The notes under the pieces are model-generated. The model ran no database searches. It was not told the DNA's origin and saw only the letters and a list, made by a program, of their open reading frames with translations. From contig NZ_AP022615.1 in NCBI RefSeq assembly GCF_010730745.1, positions 2,418,001-2,482,000 of the forward strand: 64,000 nucleotides of DNA, given 5' to 3'. Origin of the DNA: Mycobacterium heidelbergense (GTDB taxonomy: Bacteria; Actinomycetota; Actinomycetes; Mycobacteriales; Mycobacteriaceae). This document shows positions 44,113 to 52,484 of this stretch, piece by piece; position 1 is the first letter of the stretch; the number at the start of each line of letters is the position of its first letter. A program made the position numbers and the translations under genes.

Positions 44113-44943
44113 ATGGCGATGGCGTTCATCGGTAGCGGGGATGTGACCCGGCATGAGTTGCGACGTTGGTACCGCCCCGTCTATCCGGGTGTGTACGCGC
44201 CGAAGGGCGACAGTTGCTCATTGCGCGACCGGACCGTAGGTGCCTGGTTGTGGTCGCGGCGCCGCGCCGTGATCGCTGGCATCGCCGCATCCGCACTGCA
44301 TGGTGCGCAATGGGTCGACGACGACATCCCGATCGAGCTGATCTGGGCCAACACCAGGCCGCCGCGGGGACTCGTGGTTCGCGACGAGGCCCTGGGCGAT
44401 GACGAGATCACCCGCGTCGCCGGCCTTCCTGTCACCACGCTAGCGCGGACCGCGTACGACCTGGGCCGGCGCCTGCCGCGGGGGCAGGCCGTTGCACGGC
44501 TCGACGCGCTGATGCGCGCCACGCCGTTCTCGACCGAAGACGTGCTGCTCTTGACCAAGCGGTATCCGGGCGCCCGCGGCCTGCGGCGGCTGCGGACGGC
44601 GCTTCCGCTGGTCGACGGCGGCGCGGCGTCGCCCAAAGAGACCTGGCTGCGGCTCCTGTTGATCGACGCCGGGTTGCCGACCCCGGAAACACAGATACCG
44701 GTGAATGAGAACTGGCGGTCGGTTGGCGTGCTCGATATGGGTTGGGAGCAATTCAAGGTGGCGGCCGAGTATGACGGCGACCAACACCGCACCGACCGCC
44801 GCAGGTATGTCAAAGACCAGTGGCGGCGGCGGAAGCTCACCGAGTTGGGCTGGATCGTCGTCCGGGTGATCGCCGAGGACAACCCCGACGAGGTCGTCGC
44901 CCGGGTGCGTAGCGCGCTGCGCGCCAGGGGCTGGCGGCCCTAG
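44113..44943 (+). CDS. AbiEi-like / DUF559 nuclease-fold hypothetical protein (Rv3714c homologue)
   Basis: About 276 aa from ATG 44113. The N-terminal half resembles the type IV antitoxin-like AbiEi winged domain (VTRHELRRWYRPVYPGVYAPKG...AVIAGIAASALHG). The C-terminal 100 residues look like a DUF559/Vsr PD-(D/E)XK fold: PKETWLRLLLIDAGLP, VAAEYDGDQHR, and RRRKLTELGWIVVRV. Such proteins are abundant in mycobacteria with unknown function. Its stop overlaps the convergent gatD stop (CTAG). Confidence 0.75.
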   Translation: MAMAFIGSGDVTRHELRRWYRPVYPGVYAPKGDSCSLRDRTVGAWLWSRRRAVIAGIAASALHGAQWVDDDIPIELIWANTRPPRGLVVRDEALGDDEITRVAGLPVTTLARTAYDLGRRLPRGQAVARLDALMRATPFSTEDVLLLTKRYPGARGLRRLRTALPLVDGGAASPKETWLRLLLIDAGLPTPETQIPVNENWRSVGVLDMGWEQFKVAAEYDGDQHRTDRRRYVKDQWRRRKLTELGWIVVRVIAEDNPDEVVARVRSALRARGWRP

Positions 44944-45656
44944 CGCGCCGCGAGCCGTTCGCGGCGCAGCGCGTCTACCTCGGGCATCGTCAGCGGCGCC
45001 AGCTCGCCCACCACCTTGCTCAGCAGCAGGTCGGCCAGCTCCGGGTTGCGGGCCAGGCAGGGGCCGTGCATGTAGGTCGCGACCACGCTGCCCTGCACCG
45101 CGCCGTCGAAGCCATTGCCGGGGGGGTCGGCGCGGTTGCCCGCGCCCTTGACCACCGCGCCCAGCGGTGCCGCCGCCGGCCCCAGGACGGTGCCGCCGCG
45201 GTGGTTCTCGAAGCCAGTGAGCTGTTGGGTCAAGCCGGTCAGCAGCGGCGTGGTCACCAGCTCGCCGATGGTGCGCTTGTCTTGCGGCGACGTGGTGGCA
45301 TCCAGCATGCCCACTCCGTCGACCCGTTCGCCCGACGACGTCTCGTACCACTGGCCGAGCACCTGGACGGCCGCGCAGATCGCCAGCACGGGCGCGTCCC
45401 GCTCCGCCGCGCGCTGCAGGCCCGGGTACCGGAGCAGGTGCCTGGTGGCCAGCCGCTGCGCGTAGTCCTCGGCGCCGCCCAGCGTGTAGAGGTCCAACGA
45501 CTCCGGCACCGGGTCGGCCAGCGTGACCTCGACGATCTCGGCGGCGATCCCGCGCAGCCGCAGCCGCTGGCGCAGCACCAGCGCGTTGCCGCCGTCGCCG
45601 TAGGTGCCCATCACGTCGGGCAACACCACCCCGATCCGCACCACAGAGTCAGCCAT
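44940..45656 (-). CDS. gatD: lipid II isoglutaminyl synthase, glutamine amidotransferase subunit GatD
   Basis: About 238 aa, CobB/CobQ-like class I amidotransferase: nucleophile Cys in VLAICAAVQVLG, His in TYMHGPCLARNPEL, plus VLPDVMGTYGDGGNALVLRQR. With MurT it amidates the D-Glu of the lipid II stem peptide. ATG 45656 overlaps the murT stop by 8 bp, indicating coupling. Confidence 0.93.
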   Translation of the reverse strand: MADSVVRIGVVLPDVMGTYGDGGNALVLRQRLRLRGIAAEIVEVTLADPVPESLDLYTLGGAEDYAQRLATRHLLRYPGLQRAAERDAPVLAICAAVQVLGQWYETSSGERVDGVGMLDATTSPQDKRTIGELVTTPLLTGLTQQLTGFENHRGGTVLGPAAAPLGAVVKGAGNRADPPGNGFDGAVQGSVVATYMHGPCLARNPELADLLLSKVVGELAPLTMPEVDALRRERLAAR

Positions 45657-46878
45657 GGCGCGCCAACGCTCGCTGCAGCTGAAGGAACGCGGTGTAGTTG
45701 GCGACGACCTCCACTCGCCCGGGCGGGCACGACGCGATGGCCGCCACGGTGTCGTGCACCAGGGTGTGCTCGACGCCCGCATACCCCAGCCGCACCGCCA
45801 GGTCGGTCCCGCGTTCACCGGCGGCGACGACTGCCGTGTTCTCGAGCCGCTCGAAACGCACGTCCCACAGCCACGACAGGTCCTCGCCGTCGGGCACCTG
45901 CCCGTTGACCGAAATGACCACCCCGGCCGCGCGCTCGTCCACCATCGACAGCGCCTCCTGCCAGCCGGCCGGGTTCTTGGCCAGCAGGATCCGCGCCTCG
46001 TGCGCGCCGACGCGGACGGTGCGGTAGCGCCCGGCGACCTCGTCGACCTTGGAGGCCGCCGCGACGGCTTTCGACGGCTCGGCGCCCAGCGCGACGGCGG
46101 CGGCGACGGCCTGGGCGGCGTTGCCGCGGTTCACCGCTCCCGGCAGCGCCAACCTCATCGGCAGGGCCAGGCCGTCGGGCCCATACAGGGTGTCGTCATC
46201 GAACCACCACTGCGGGCTGGGTCGCTTGAAGTCGGCGCCGGTGGAATACCAGTGCCCCTTGTCGCGGACGATGACCTCGCCGCTGCGCGGGCAGCTGACC
46301 GAGTCGTTCGCCCACGCGCCGCCCGCGGCCACCCACACCACGTTGGGGCTGTCGTAGGCGGCCGAGGTCATCAGCACGTCGTCGCAGTTGGCGACGACGA
46401 CAGCCTTCGGGTGCCGGGCCAGGCCCGCCCGCAGCGTGCGCTCGATGATGTTGATCTCGCCGACCCGGTCCAGCTGGTCTCGCGACAGGTTGAGCAGCAC
46501 GACGACGGCAGCGTCTACGGCATCCAGGACGTGCGGGACGTGCATCTCGTCGACCTCCAGCGCCGCCAGCCCGGCCTGTCTATCGGCGGCCAGCGCGGCC
46601 ACCAGGCCGGCGTCCATGTTGGCGCCCTCGGCGTTGGTCGCGACCGCGCCCAGCGTGCCTAGGGCGGCCGCGGTCATGCGGGTGGTCGTCGACTTGCCGT
46701 TGGTGCCGGTGACGACGACGGTGCGCCGCCCGGCCCCGAGCTGGCGCAGCACCGAGCGGTCCAGGGTCATCGCGACCAGGCCGCCGATCATCGCGCCGGC
46801 CCCACGCCCGGTGACCCGTGACGCCCAGCGTGCGCTCGCCCCCGCGGCGAGGGCCAGGCGTGCGCGGGCGGTAACCAC
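45649..46878 (-). CDS. murT: lipid II isoglutaminyl synthase, Mur ligase-like subunit MurT
   Basis: 409 aa, Mur ligase central and C-terminal domains: ATP loop VVTGTNGKSTTTRM, LEVDEMHVPHV, NLSRDQLDRVGEI, and C-terminal DUF1727 (LLAKNPAGWQEAL). Of the zinc-ribbon Cys known in other MurT proteins, only single Cys at NCDD and SCPR are seen, so the ribbon looks degenerate. GTG start 46878. First gene of the murT-gatD operon. Confidence 0.94.
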   Translation of the reverse strand: MVTARARLALAAGASARWASRVTGRGAGAMIGGLVAMTLDRSVLRQLGAGRRTVVVTGTNGKSTTTRMTAAALGTLGAVATNAEGANMDAGLVAALAADRQAGLAALEVDEMHVPHVLDAVDAAVVVLLNLSRDQLDRVGEINIIERTLRAGLARHPKAVVVANCDDVLMTSAAYDSPNVVWVAAGGAWANDSVSCPRSGEVIVRDKGHWYSTGADFKRPSPQWWFDDDTLYGPDGLALPMRLALPGAVNRGNAAQAVAAAVALGAEPSKAVAAASKVDEVAGRYRTVRVGAHEARILLAKNPAGWQEALSMVDERAAGVVISVNGQVPDGEDLSWLWDVRFERLENTAVVAAGERGTDLAVRLGYAGVEHTLVHDTVAAIASCPPGRVEVVANYTAFLQLQRALARHG

Positions 46879-46893
46879 CCGCGCAGTTTAGGG

Positions 46894-46990
46894 CGATCGC
46901 AAGCGCGGCGCTGAGCGCCGGGCGCGGCGGGTCGCCCTGGTGGGTTCAGGTTCGATCGCAAGCGCGGCGCTGAGCGCCGGGCGTGGCGGG
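46894..46990. repeat. 38 bp direct repeat upstream of murT and dnaQ
   Basis: The 38 bp words at 46894-46931 and 46953-46990 begin CGATCGCAAGCGCGGCGC and end GGCGGG; they differ at one base. They lie between the divergent murT and dnaQ genes. Each word also holds CGGCGCTGAGCGCCG, a hairpin. Confidence 0.85.
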
Positions 46991-47086
46991 GCTGTGTGCC
47001 GGGCGCGGCGGGGGCGTGGCGAGTTAAGTTCCGACACGACGGCGCAGCGACCGGGTGATGTCGGTCGGACGTGCCATTCTCAGTTC

Positions 47087-48079
47087 ATGAACCGGGTGTC
47101 CTGGGGTCGGCCGGCCGGCGAGCCGGACGGCGGTTGGGCCGTCATCGACGTCGAGACCTCGGGTTTTCGCCCGGGTCAGGCGCGGATTATCAGTGTTGCC
47201 GCGCTCGGCCTCGACGCCGCCGGGCGGGTCGAGCAATCCGTGGTCAGCCTGCTCAATCCCGGGGTCGACCCCGGCCCCACCCACGTGCACGGCCTCACCG
47301 CCGCCATGCTCGAGGACCAGCCGCAGTTCGTCGACATCGTCGGTGACGTGGTCGAGGTGCTGCGCGGCCGCACGCTGGTGGCGCACAACGTCGCGTTCGA
47401 CTACGCGTTCCTGGCCGCGGAGGCCGAGCTCGCCGAGGCCGAGCTTCCCGTCGACTCCGTCATGTGCACGGTCGAGCTGGCCCGGCGGCTGGACCTCGGC
47501 GTCGACAACCTGCGGCTGGAGACGCTCGCGGCGCACTGGGGCGTGACCCAGGAGCGGCCGCACGACGCCTTCGACGACGCGTTGGTGCTGACTGGCGTGT
47601 TGGCGTCGGCGCTCGAGCGGGCGCGCGAACGCGACATCTGGCTGCCGGTGCGCCCGGTGACCCGGCGCCGCTGGCCGAACGGCCGGGTGACCCACGACGA
47701 GCTTCGCCCGTTGAAGGTGCTGGCTTCCCGGATGCCGTGCCCGTATCTCAACCCGGGGCCGTATGTCCGCGGCAGGCCGCTGGTCCAGGGCATGCGGGTG
47801 GCGCTGGCCGCCGAGGTGGCGCGCACCCACGAGGAACTCGTCGAGCGGATCCTGCACGCCGGGCTGGCCTACAGCGACGCCGTCGACCGCGAGACCTCGC
47901 TGGTGGTCTGCAACGATGTCGCCCCCGAGCAGGGCAAGGGCTATCACGCCCTGCAGCTGGGGGTCCCGGTCGTGTCCGACGCGCAATTCATGGACTGCGT
48001 CGGCGCCGTCGTCAGGGGGACCAGCATGGAGGAATTCACCGACGTCACCGCGGTCGACCGGCAGCTCGCGCTGTTCTGA
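47087..48079 (+). CDS. dnaQ: DEDDh exonuclease with C-terminal BRCT domain (DnaQ-like)
   Basis: 330 aa. DEDDh residues: Asp and Glu in VIDVETSGF, Asp in VAHNVAFDYAFL, His and Asp in RPHDAFDDALVL. A BRCT domain fills about residues 235-325 (GMRVALAAEVARTHEELVERI...SLVVCNDVAPEQGKGYHA). This matches the epsilon-like protein of M. tuberculosis Rv3711c; mycobacterial proofreading itself is mainly by DnaE1's PHP domain, so its role may be accessory repair. Stop adjoins the convergent leuA stop. Confidence 0.92.
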   Translation: MNRVSWGRPAGEPDGGWAVIDVETSGFRPGQARIISVAALGLDAAGRVEQSVVSLLNPGVDPGPTHVHGLTAAMLEDQPQFVDIVGDVVEVLRGRTLVAHNVAFDYAFLAAEAELAEAELPVDSVMCTVELARRLDLGVDNLRLETLAAHWGVTQERPHDAFDDALVLTGVLASALERARERDIWLPVRPVTRRRWPNGRVTHDELRPLKVLASRMPCPYLNPGPYVRGRPLVQGMRVALAAEVARTHEELVERILHAGLAYSDAVDRETSLVVCNDVAPEQGKGYHALQLGVPVVSDAQFMDCVGAVVRGTSMEEFTDVTAVDRQLALF

Positions 48080-49885
48080 TCAGCCACGCGATGCGCGGTT
48101 GACCGCCGAAACCACGGCGCGCAGCGACGCGGTGGTGATCGACGGAGCAATCCCGACACCCCACACCGTGCGGCCACCCACGGAAGCCTCGACGTAGGCC
48201 GCGGCCTGGGCTTCCTCGCCGGAGCTCATCGCGTGCTCAGAGTAGTCCAGGACGGATACGTCGAACCCGGCATGGCCCAGCGCGTCGACGAAAGCGGCGA
48301 GTGGGCCGTTGCCGGTGCCGCTGATCTCGGTCTCCGTCCCGTTGATCTTGACGGTCGCGGTGATGCGCGTGGCGCCGGTGTCCTCCTCGGAGGCGTCGAC
48401 CCGTTGCTTGATGCGCTCCAGCGGCCACACCGGGGCGAGGTACTCCTCGGAGAACGCGTCCCACATCTCTTTGGGGGTGACCTCGCCGCCCTCCCCCTCG
48501 GTGATCTTCTGGATGGCCTGGGAGAACTCGATCTGCAGCCGTCGCGGCAGGGCCAGGCCGTGGTCGGCCTTCATGATGTAGGCCACCCCACCCTTGCCGG
48601 ACTGCGAATTGACCCGGATCACCGCCTCGTAGGTGCGCCCGACGTCGCGCGGGTCGATCGGCAGATACGGAACCTGCCAGAGCATGTCGTCGATGTCGGC
48701 GCCGGCCTCGTCCGCGGCAATCTTCATCGCGTCCAGGCCCTTGTTGATCGCGTCCTGGTGGCTGCCCGAGAACGCGGTGTAGACCAGGTCCCCGCCGTAG
48801 GGGTGGCGTTCGTGCACCGGCAGCTGGTTGCAGTACTCGACGGTGCGGCGGATCTCGTCGATATTCGTGAAGTCGATCTGCGGGTCCACGCCGCGGGAGA
48901 ACAGGTTGAGCCCCAGAGTCACCAGGCAGACGTTGCCGGTGCGCTCCCCGTTGCCGAACAGGCAGCCCTCGATGCGGTCGGCGCCCGCCTGGTAGCCCAA
49001 TTCGGCTGCGGCGACGGCGGTTCCGCGGTCGTTGTGCGGATGCAGGCTCAGGATCACGGATTCCCGGTTGGCCAGGTTGCGGCTCATCCACTCGATCGAG
49101 TCGGCGTAGACGTTGGGGGTGGCCATCTCCACGGTGGCGGGCAGGTTGAAGATGATCGGGTTGTCCGGCGTCGGCGCGATGATCTCGCCGACGGCGTCGC
49201 ACACCTGCCTGGCGTATTCGAGCTCGGTGCCCGTGTAGGACTCCGGCGAGTACTCGAATCGCCACTGCGTGCCCGGGTACTTGGCGGCCTCCTCGACGCA
49301 CTTGCGGGCGCCCTGCACGGCGATCTCCTGCACCGCGGGCCGGTCGGCGCGGAACACCACGCGGCGCTGCAGGATCGACGTCGAGTTGTAGAAGTGCACG
49401 ATGGCCCGCGGCGCGCCTTCGCACGCCACAAAGGTGCGCTCGATCAACTCCGGTCGGCACTGGGTCAGCACCTGGATGGTGACGTCGTCGGGAATGGCGC
49501 CGTCGGTGATGATCTCGCGGACGAAGTCGAAGTCGGTCTGGCTGGCCGACGGGAACCCGACCTCGATCTCCTTGTAGCCCATGCCAACCAGCAGGTCGAA
49601 CATGCGGCGCTTGCGGGCCGGGCTCATCGGGTCGATCAGCGCCTGGTTACCGTCGCGCAGATCCACCGCGCACCACAGCGGGGCACGAGTGATGACGCGG
49701 TCGGGCCAGGTGCGGTCGGCTACGCGGATGGGCTCGACTTCGTCCGCGAACGGCCGGTACCGGTTGACGGGCATCGACGAACCGCGCTGGGGATTCCAGT
49801 CGGGTTGGTCGGGCCCGGGCGGCCCGGACGGTTTGACGATGGCGCGCGCTGACGTATAGGAGTCGGGGGAATCAGGATTGGTCAC
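48080..49885 (-). CDS. leuA: 2-isopropylmalate synthase
   Basis: 601 aa. Catalyses the first leucine step from acetyl-CoA and 2-oxoisovalerate. Catalytic barrel motifs LRDGNQALIDPMSP, GVDPQIDFTNIDEI and metal ligands in LHPHNDRGT; C-terminal LeuA regulatory dimer domain for leucine feedback. GTG 49885 with CCGGAG upstream fits the family N-terminus. The polymorphic tandem repeat that M. tuberculosis has after AAAYVEASV is absent (YVEASVGGRTVWGVG). A leader peptide and stem-loops precede it. Confidence 0.96.
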   Translation of the reverse strand: MTNPDSPDSYTSARAIVKPSGPPGPDQPDWNPQRGSSMPVNRYRPFADEVEPIRVADRTWPDRVITRAPLWCAVDLRDGNQALIDPMSPARKRRMFDLLVGMGYKEIEVGFPSASQTDFDFVREIITDGAIPDDVTIQVLTQCRPELIERTFVACEGAPRAIVHFYNSTSILQRRVVFRADRPAVQEIAVQGARKCVEEAAKYPGTQWRFEYSPESYTGTELEYARQVCDAVGEIIAPTPDNPIIFNLPATVEMATPNVYADSIEWMSRNLANRESVILSLHPHNDRGTAVAAAELGYQAGADRIEGCLFGNGERTGNVCLVTLGLNLFSRGVDPQIDFTNIDEIRRTVEYCNQLPVHERHPYGGDLVYTAFSGSHQDAINKGLDAMKIAADEAGADIDDMLWQVPYLPIDPRDVGRTYEAVIRVNSQSGKGGVAYIMKADHGLALPRRLQIEFSQAIQKITEGEGGEVTPKEMWDAFSEEYLAPVWPLERIKQRVDASEEDTGATRITATVKINGTETEISGTGNGPLAAFVDALGHAGFDVSVLDYSEHAMSSGEEAQAAAYVEASVGGRTVWGVGIAPSITTASLRAVVSAVNRASRG

Positions 49886-49917
49886 GGTAGTTGCTCCGGG
49901 GATGTCAGAAGGAACCT

Positions 49918-49978
49918 CAGACCGGCGCATCGCGAACCCCCGCGACGGGAAGCCGGTCTGGATCAGACCCCGTCGCGG
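49918..49978 (-). promoter_or_regulatory. leuA leader RNA with mutually exclusive stems
   Basis: In the minus-strand RNA, CCGCGACGGG (plus 49969-49978) can pair perfectly with CCCGTCGCGG (plus 49940-49949). Alternatively CAGACCGGC (plus 49952-49960) pairs perfectly with GCCGGTCTG (plus 49918-49926), enclosing the second element of the first pair. Only one of the long stems can form fully, the hallmark of attenuation. The first element overlaps the end of the leader-peptide ORF. Confidence 0.65.
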
Positions 49979-50004
49979 CGTCCGAGGAGGAGCACCCGCT
50001 GCAC
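49963..50004 (-). CDS. leuL: leu leader peptide (attenuator peptide), 13 codons
   Basis: On the minus strand GTG CAG CGG GTG, three consecutive CTC leucine codons, then GGA CGC CGC GAC GGG GTC TGA: MQRVLLLGRRDGV. It lies 77 bases before leuA and its end overlaps one arm of the leader RNA stems. Leucine-run leader peptides upstream of leuA are known in other actinobacteria (Streptomyces, Corynebacterium). A second GTG three codons in could also be the start. No ATG is available. Confidence 0.65.
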   Translation of the reverse strand: MQRVLLLGRRDGV

Positions 50005-50043
50005 GCACTGAACTCTACCGCCAGCAGCCCCGAGGCCAAAACC

Positions 50044-50103
50044 GCGAACGTGCGTGTTTGTACGGCGACACGCCGCGTGAGGTGTACAACTGCGCACGCT
50101 CGC
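50044..50103. repeat. 60 bp dispersed palindromic element, copy 2
   Basis: Same length and mostly same sequence as 16210-16269 (shared GTGCGTGTTTGTACGGCG and GTACAA.TGCGCAC). Here it lies between the divergent leuA and ask genes, so it is not simply a terminator. Confidence 0.8.
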
Positions 50104-50171
50104 GCCAAAAAAACCGAGATGCACCGGCACGTATTCTGTTGTGGACCTAACCGCAGTGGGGAAGAGAAACA

Positions 50172-51437
50172 GTGGCGCTCGTAGTGCAGAAGTACGGCGG
50201 ATCCTCGGTGGCCGACGCCGACCGGATCCGCCGCGTTGCGGAGCGCATCGTCGCGACCAAGAAGCAGGGCAATGACGTCGTCGTGGTGGTGTCGGCGATG
50301 GGCGACACCACCGACGACCTGCTCGACCTCGCGCAGCAGGTCTGCCCGGCCCCGCCGCCCCGGGAACTCGACATGCTGCTGACCGCCGGCGAGCGCATCT
50401 CGAACGCGTTGGTGGCCATGGCGATCGAATCGCTCGGCGCGCAAGCCCGGTCGTTCACCGGTTCGCAGGCCGGCGTGATCACCACCGGCACCCACGGCAA
50501 CGCGAAGATCATCGAGGTCACGCCGGGACGGCTGCAAGCCGCGCTCGACGAGGGGCGCATCGTGCTGGTCGCCGGGTTCCAGGGGGTCAGCCAGGACACC
50601 CGGGACGTCACCACGCTGGGCCGCGGCGGCTCGGACACCACCGCGGTCGCGCTGGCCGCGGCGCTTCGCGCGGACGTCTGCGAGATCTACACCGACGTGG
50701 ACGGCATCTTCAGCGCGGACCCGAGGATCGTGCCCAACGCCCGCAGGTTGGACACGGTGACGTTCGAGGAGATGCTCGAGATGGCGGCCTGCGGCGCCAA
50801 GGTACTGATGCTGCGCTGCGTGGAATACGCTCGGCGCCACAACATTCCGGTGCACGTTCGATCGTCGTACTCGGACAAACCCGGCACCCTCGTTACCGGA
50901 TCGATCAAGGACAAAGCCATGGAAGACCCCATCCTGACCGGAGTCGCGCACGACCGCAGCGAGGCCAAGGTGACCATCGTCGGGCTGCCCGACATTCCCG
51001 GGTATGCGGCCAAGGTGTTCCGGGCCGTCGCCGAAGCCGACGTGAACATCGACATGGTGCTGCAGAACGTCTCGAAGGTCGAGGACGGCAAGACCGACAT
51101 CACCTTCACGTGCTCGCGGGACAGCGGGCCCACCGCGGTGGAAAAGCTGGACTCGCTGAAGGACGAGATCGGGTTCACCCAGCTGCTCTACGACGACCAC
51201 ATCGGCAAGGTGTCGCTGGTGGGGGCGGGCATGCGCAGCCACCCCGGGGTCACCGCGACCTTCTGTGAGGCGCTGGCCGCCGTGGGCGTCAACATCGAGC
51301 TGATCTCCACCTCGGAGATTCGCATCTCGGTGCTGTGCCGCGACACGGAACTGGACAAGGCGGTCGTGGCGTTGCACGAGGCGTTCGGGCTCGGCGGCGA
51401 GGAGTCGGCGACGGTGTATGCGGGGACGGGCAGATAG
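50172..51437 (+). CDS. ask: aspartokinase
   Basis: 421 aa. Kinase motif VVQKYGGSSVAD, GRGGSDTTAVALAAAL, then two ACT domains for lysine/threonine feedback. GTG 50172 after GGGAAGAGAAAC. As in other actinobacteria, an internal start near ATG 50919 (MEDPILTGVAHDRSEAKVTIV) would give a separate regulatory beta subunit of about 172 aa. asd starts at the next base after the stop. Confidence 0.96.
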   Translation: MALVVQKYGGSSVADADRIRRVAERIVATKKQGNDVVVVVSAMGDTTDDLLDLAQQVCPAPPPRELDMLLTAGERISNALVAMAIESLGAQARSFTGSQAGVITTGTHGNAKIIEVTPGRLQAALDEGRIVLVAGFQGVSQDTRDVTTLGRGGSDTTAVALAAALRADVCEIYTDVDGIFSADPRIVPNARRLDTVTFEEMLEMAACGAKVLMLRCVEYARRHNIPVHVRSSYSDKPGTLVTGSIKDKAMEDPILTGVAHDRSEAKVTIVGLPDIPGYAAKVFRAVAEADVNIDMVLQNVSKVEDGKTDITFTCSRDSGPTAVEKLDSLKDEIGFTQLLYDDHIGKVSLVGAGMRSHPGVTATFCEALAAVGVNIELISTSEIRISVLCRDTELDKAVVALHEAFGLGGEESATVYAGTGR

Positions 51438-52484
51438 ATGGTTGCCATCGGCGTCGTGGGTGCCACCGGTCAGGTGGGCCAGGTGATGCGCAGGCTGCTT
51501 GACGAGCGTGACTTCCCGGCGACAACGGTGCGGTTCTTCGCGTCGGCCCGCTCCCAGGGCCGCAAGCTGGCCTTCCGCGGCCAGGAGGTCGAAGTCGAAG
51601 ACGCCGAGACGGCCGATCCCAGCGGCCTGGACATCGCGTTGTTCTCCGCCGGCTCGGCGATGTCGCGGGTGCATGCCCCCCGGTTCGCGGCGGCCGGGGT
51701 GACGGTGATCGACAACTCCTCGGCGTGGCGCAAGGACCCCGACGTGCCGTTGGTGGTCTCCGAGGTGAACTTCTCCCGCGACGGGCATCGCCGACCCAAG
51801 GGCATCATCGCCAACCCCAACTGCACCACCATGGCCGCGATGCCGGTGCTCAAGGCGCTGCACGACGAGGCCCAACTGGTTCGGTTGGTGGTTTCGAGCT
51901 ACCAAGCGGTGTCCGGTAGCGGGTTGGCCGGGGTGGAGGAGCTGGCCAGGCAGGCACGCGCCGTCATCGACGAGGCCGAGCAACTGGTGCACGACGGCGG
52001 CGCGGTCGAGTTCCCGGCCCCCAAGACCTATGTCGCGCCCATCGCGTTCAACGTGGTGCCCCTGGCCGGATCCCTGGTGGACGACGGCTCGGGGGAGACC
52101 GACGAGGACCAGAAGCTGCGCCACGAGAGCCGCAAGATCCTGGGCATCCCCGACCTGCGGGTCAGCGGCACCTGCGTGCGGGTCCCGGTGTTCACGGGGC
52201 ACTCGCTGTCCATCAACGCCGAATTCGCCCGGCCGCTCCCGCCCGAGCGGGCCCGTGACCTGCTCGATGGCGCTCCGGGCGTCAGGCTGGTCGACGTGCC
52301 GACGCCGCTGGCCGCCGCCGGAGCCGACGAATCGCTGGTCGGCCGGATCCGGCAAGACCCGGGGGTGCCCGACGGCCGCGGCCTGGCGCTGTTCGTCTCG
52401 GGGGACAACCTGCGCAAGGGTGCGGCGCTCAACACCATCCAGATCGCCGAGCTGCTGGCCGCCGAAATACGCCCGGCATTGTGA
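51438..52484 (+). CDS. asd: aspartate-semialdehyde dehydrogenase
   Basis: 348 aa. Nucleotide motif GVVGATGQVGQVMRRLL, catalytic Cys in IIANPNCTTMAAMP, GTCVRVPVFTGHS with the active-site Arg/His region. It supplies diaminopimelate, lysine, methionine and threonine synthesis. It starts immediately after ask (TAGATG) and its stop overlaps the next gene (GTGA). Confidence 0.97.
   Translation: MVAIGVVGATGQVGQVMRRLLDERDFPATTVRFFASARSQGRKLAFRGQEVEVEDAETADPSGLDIALFSAGSAMSRVHAPRFAAAGVTVIDNSSAWRKDPDVPLVVSEVNFSRDGHRRPKGIIANPNCTTMAAMPVLKALHDEAQLVRLVVSSYQAVSGSGLAGVEELARQARAVIDEAEQLVHDGGAVEFPAPKTYVAPIAFNVVPLAGSLVDDGSGETDEDQKLRHESRKILGIPDLRVSGTCVRVPVFTGHSLSINAEFARPLPPERARDLLDGAPGVRLVDVPTPLAAAGADESLVGRIRQDPGVPDGRGLALFVSGDNLRKGAALNTIQIAELLAAEIRPAL

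Noticed and set aside
46940..47086. Extended N-terminus for the DnaQ-like protein
   Set aside because: It would translate the 38 bp direct repeat as Ser/Gly/Arg-rich filler; ATG 47087 starts the conserved domain region.
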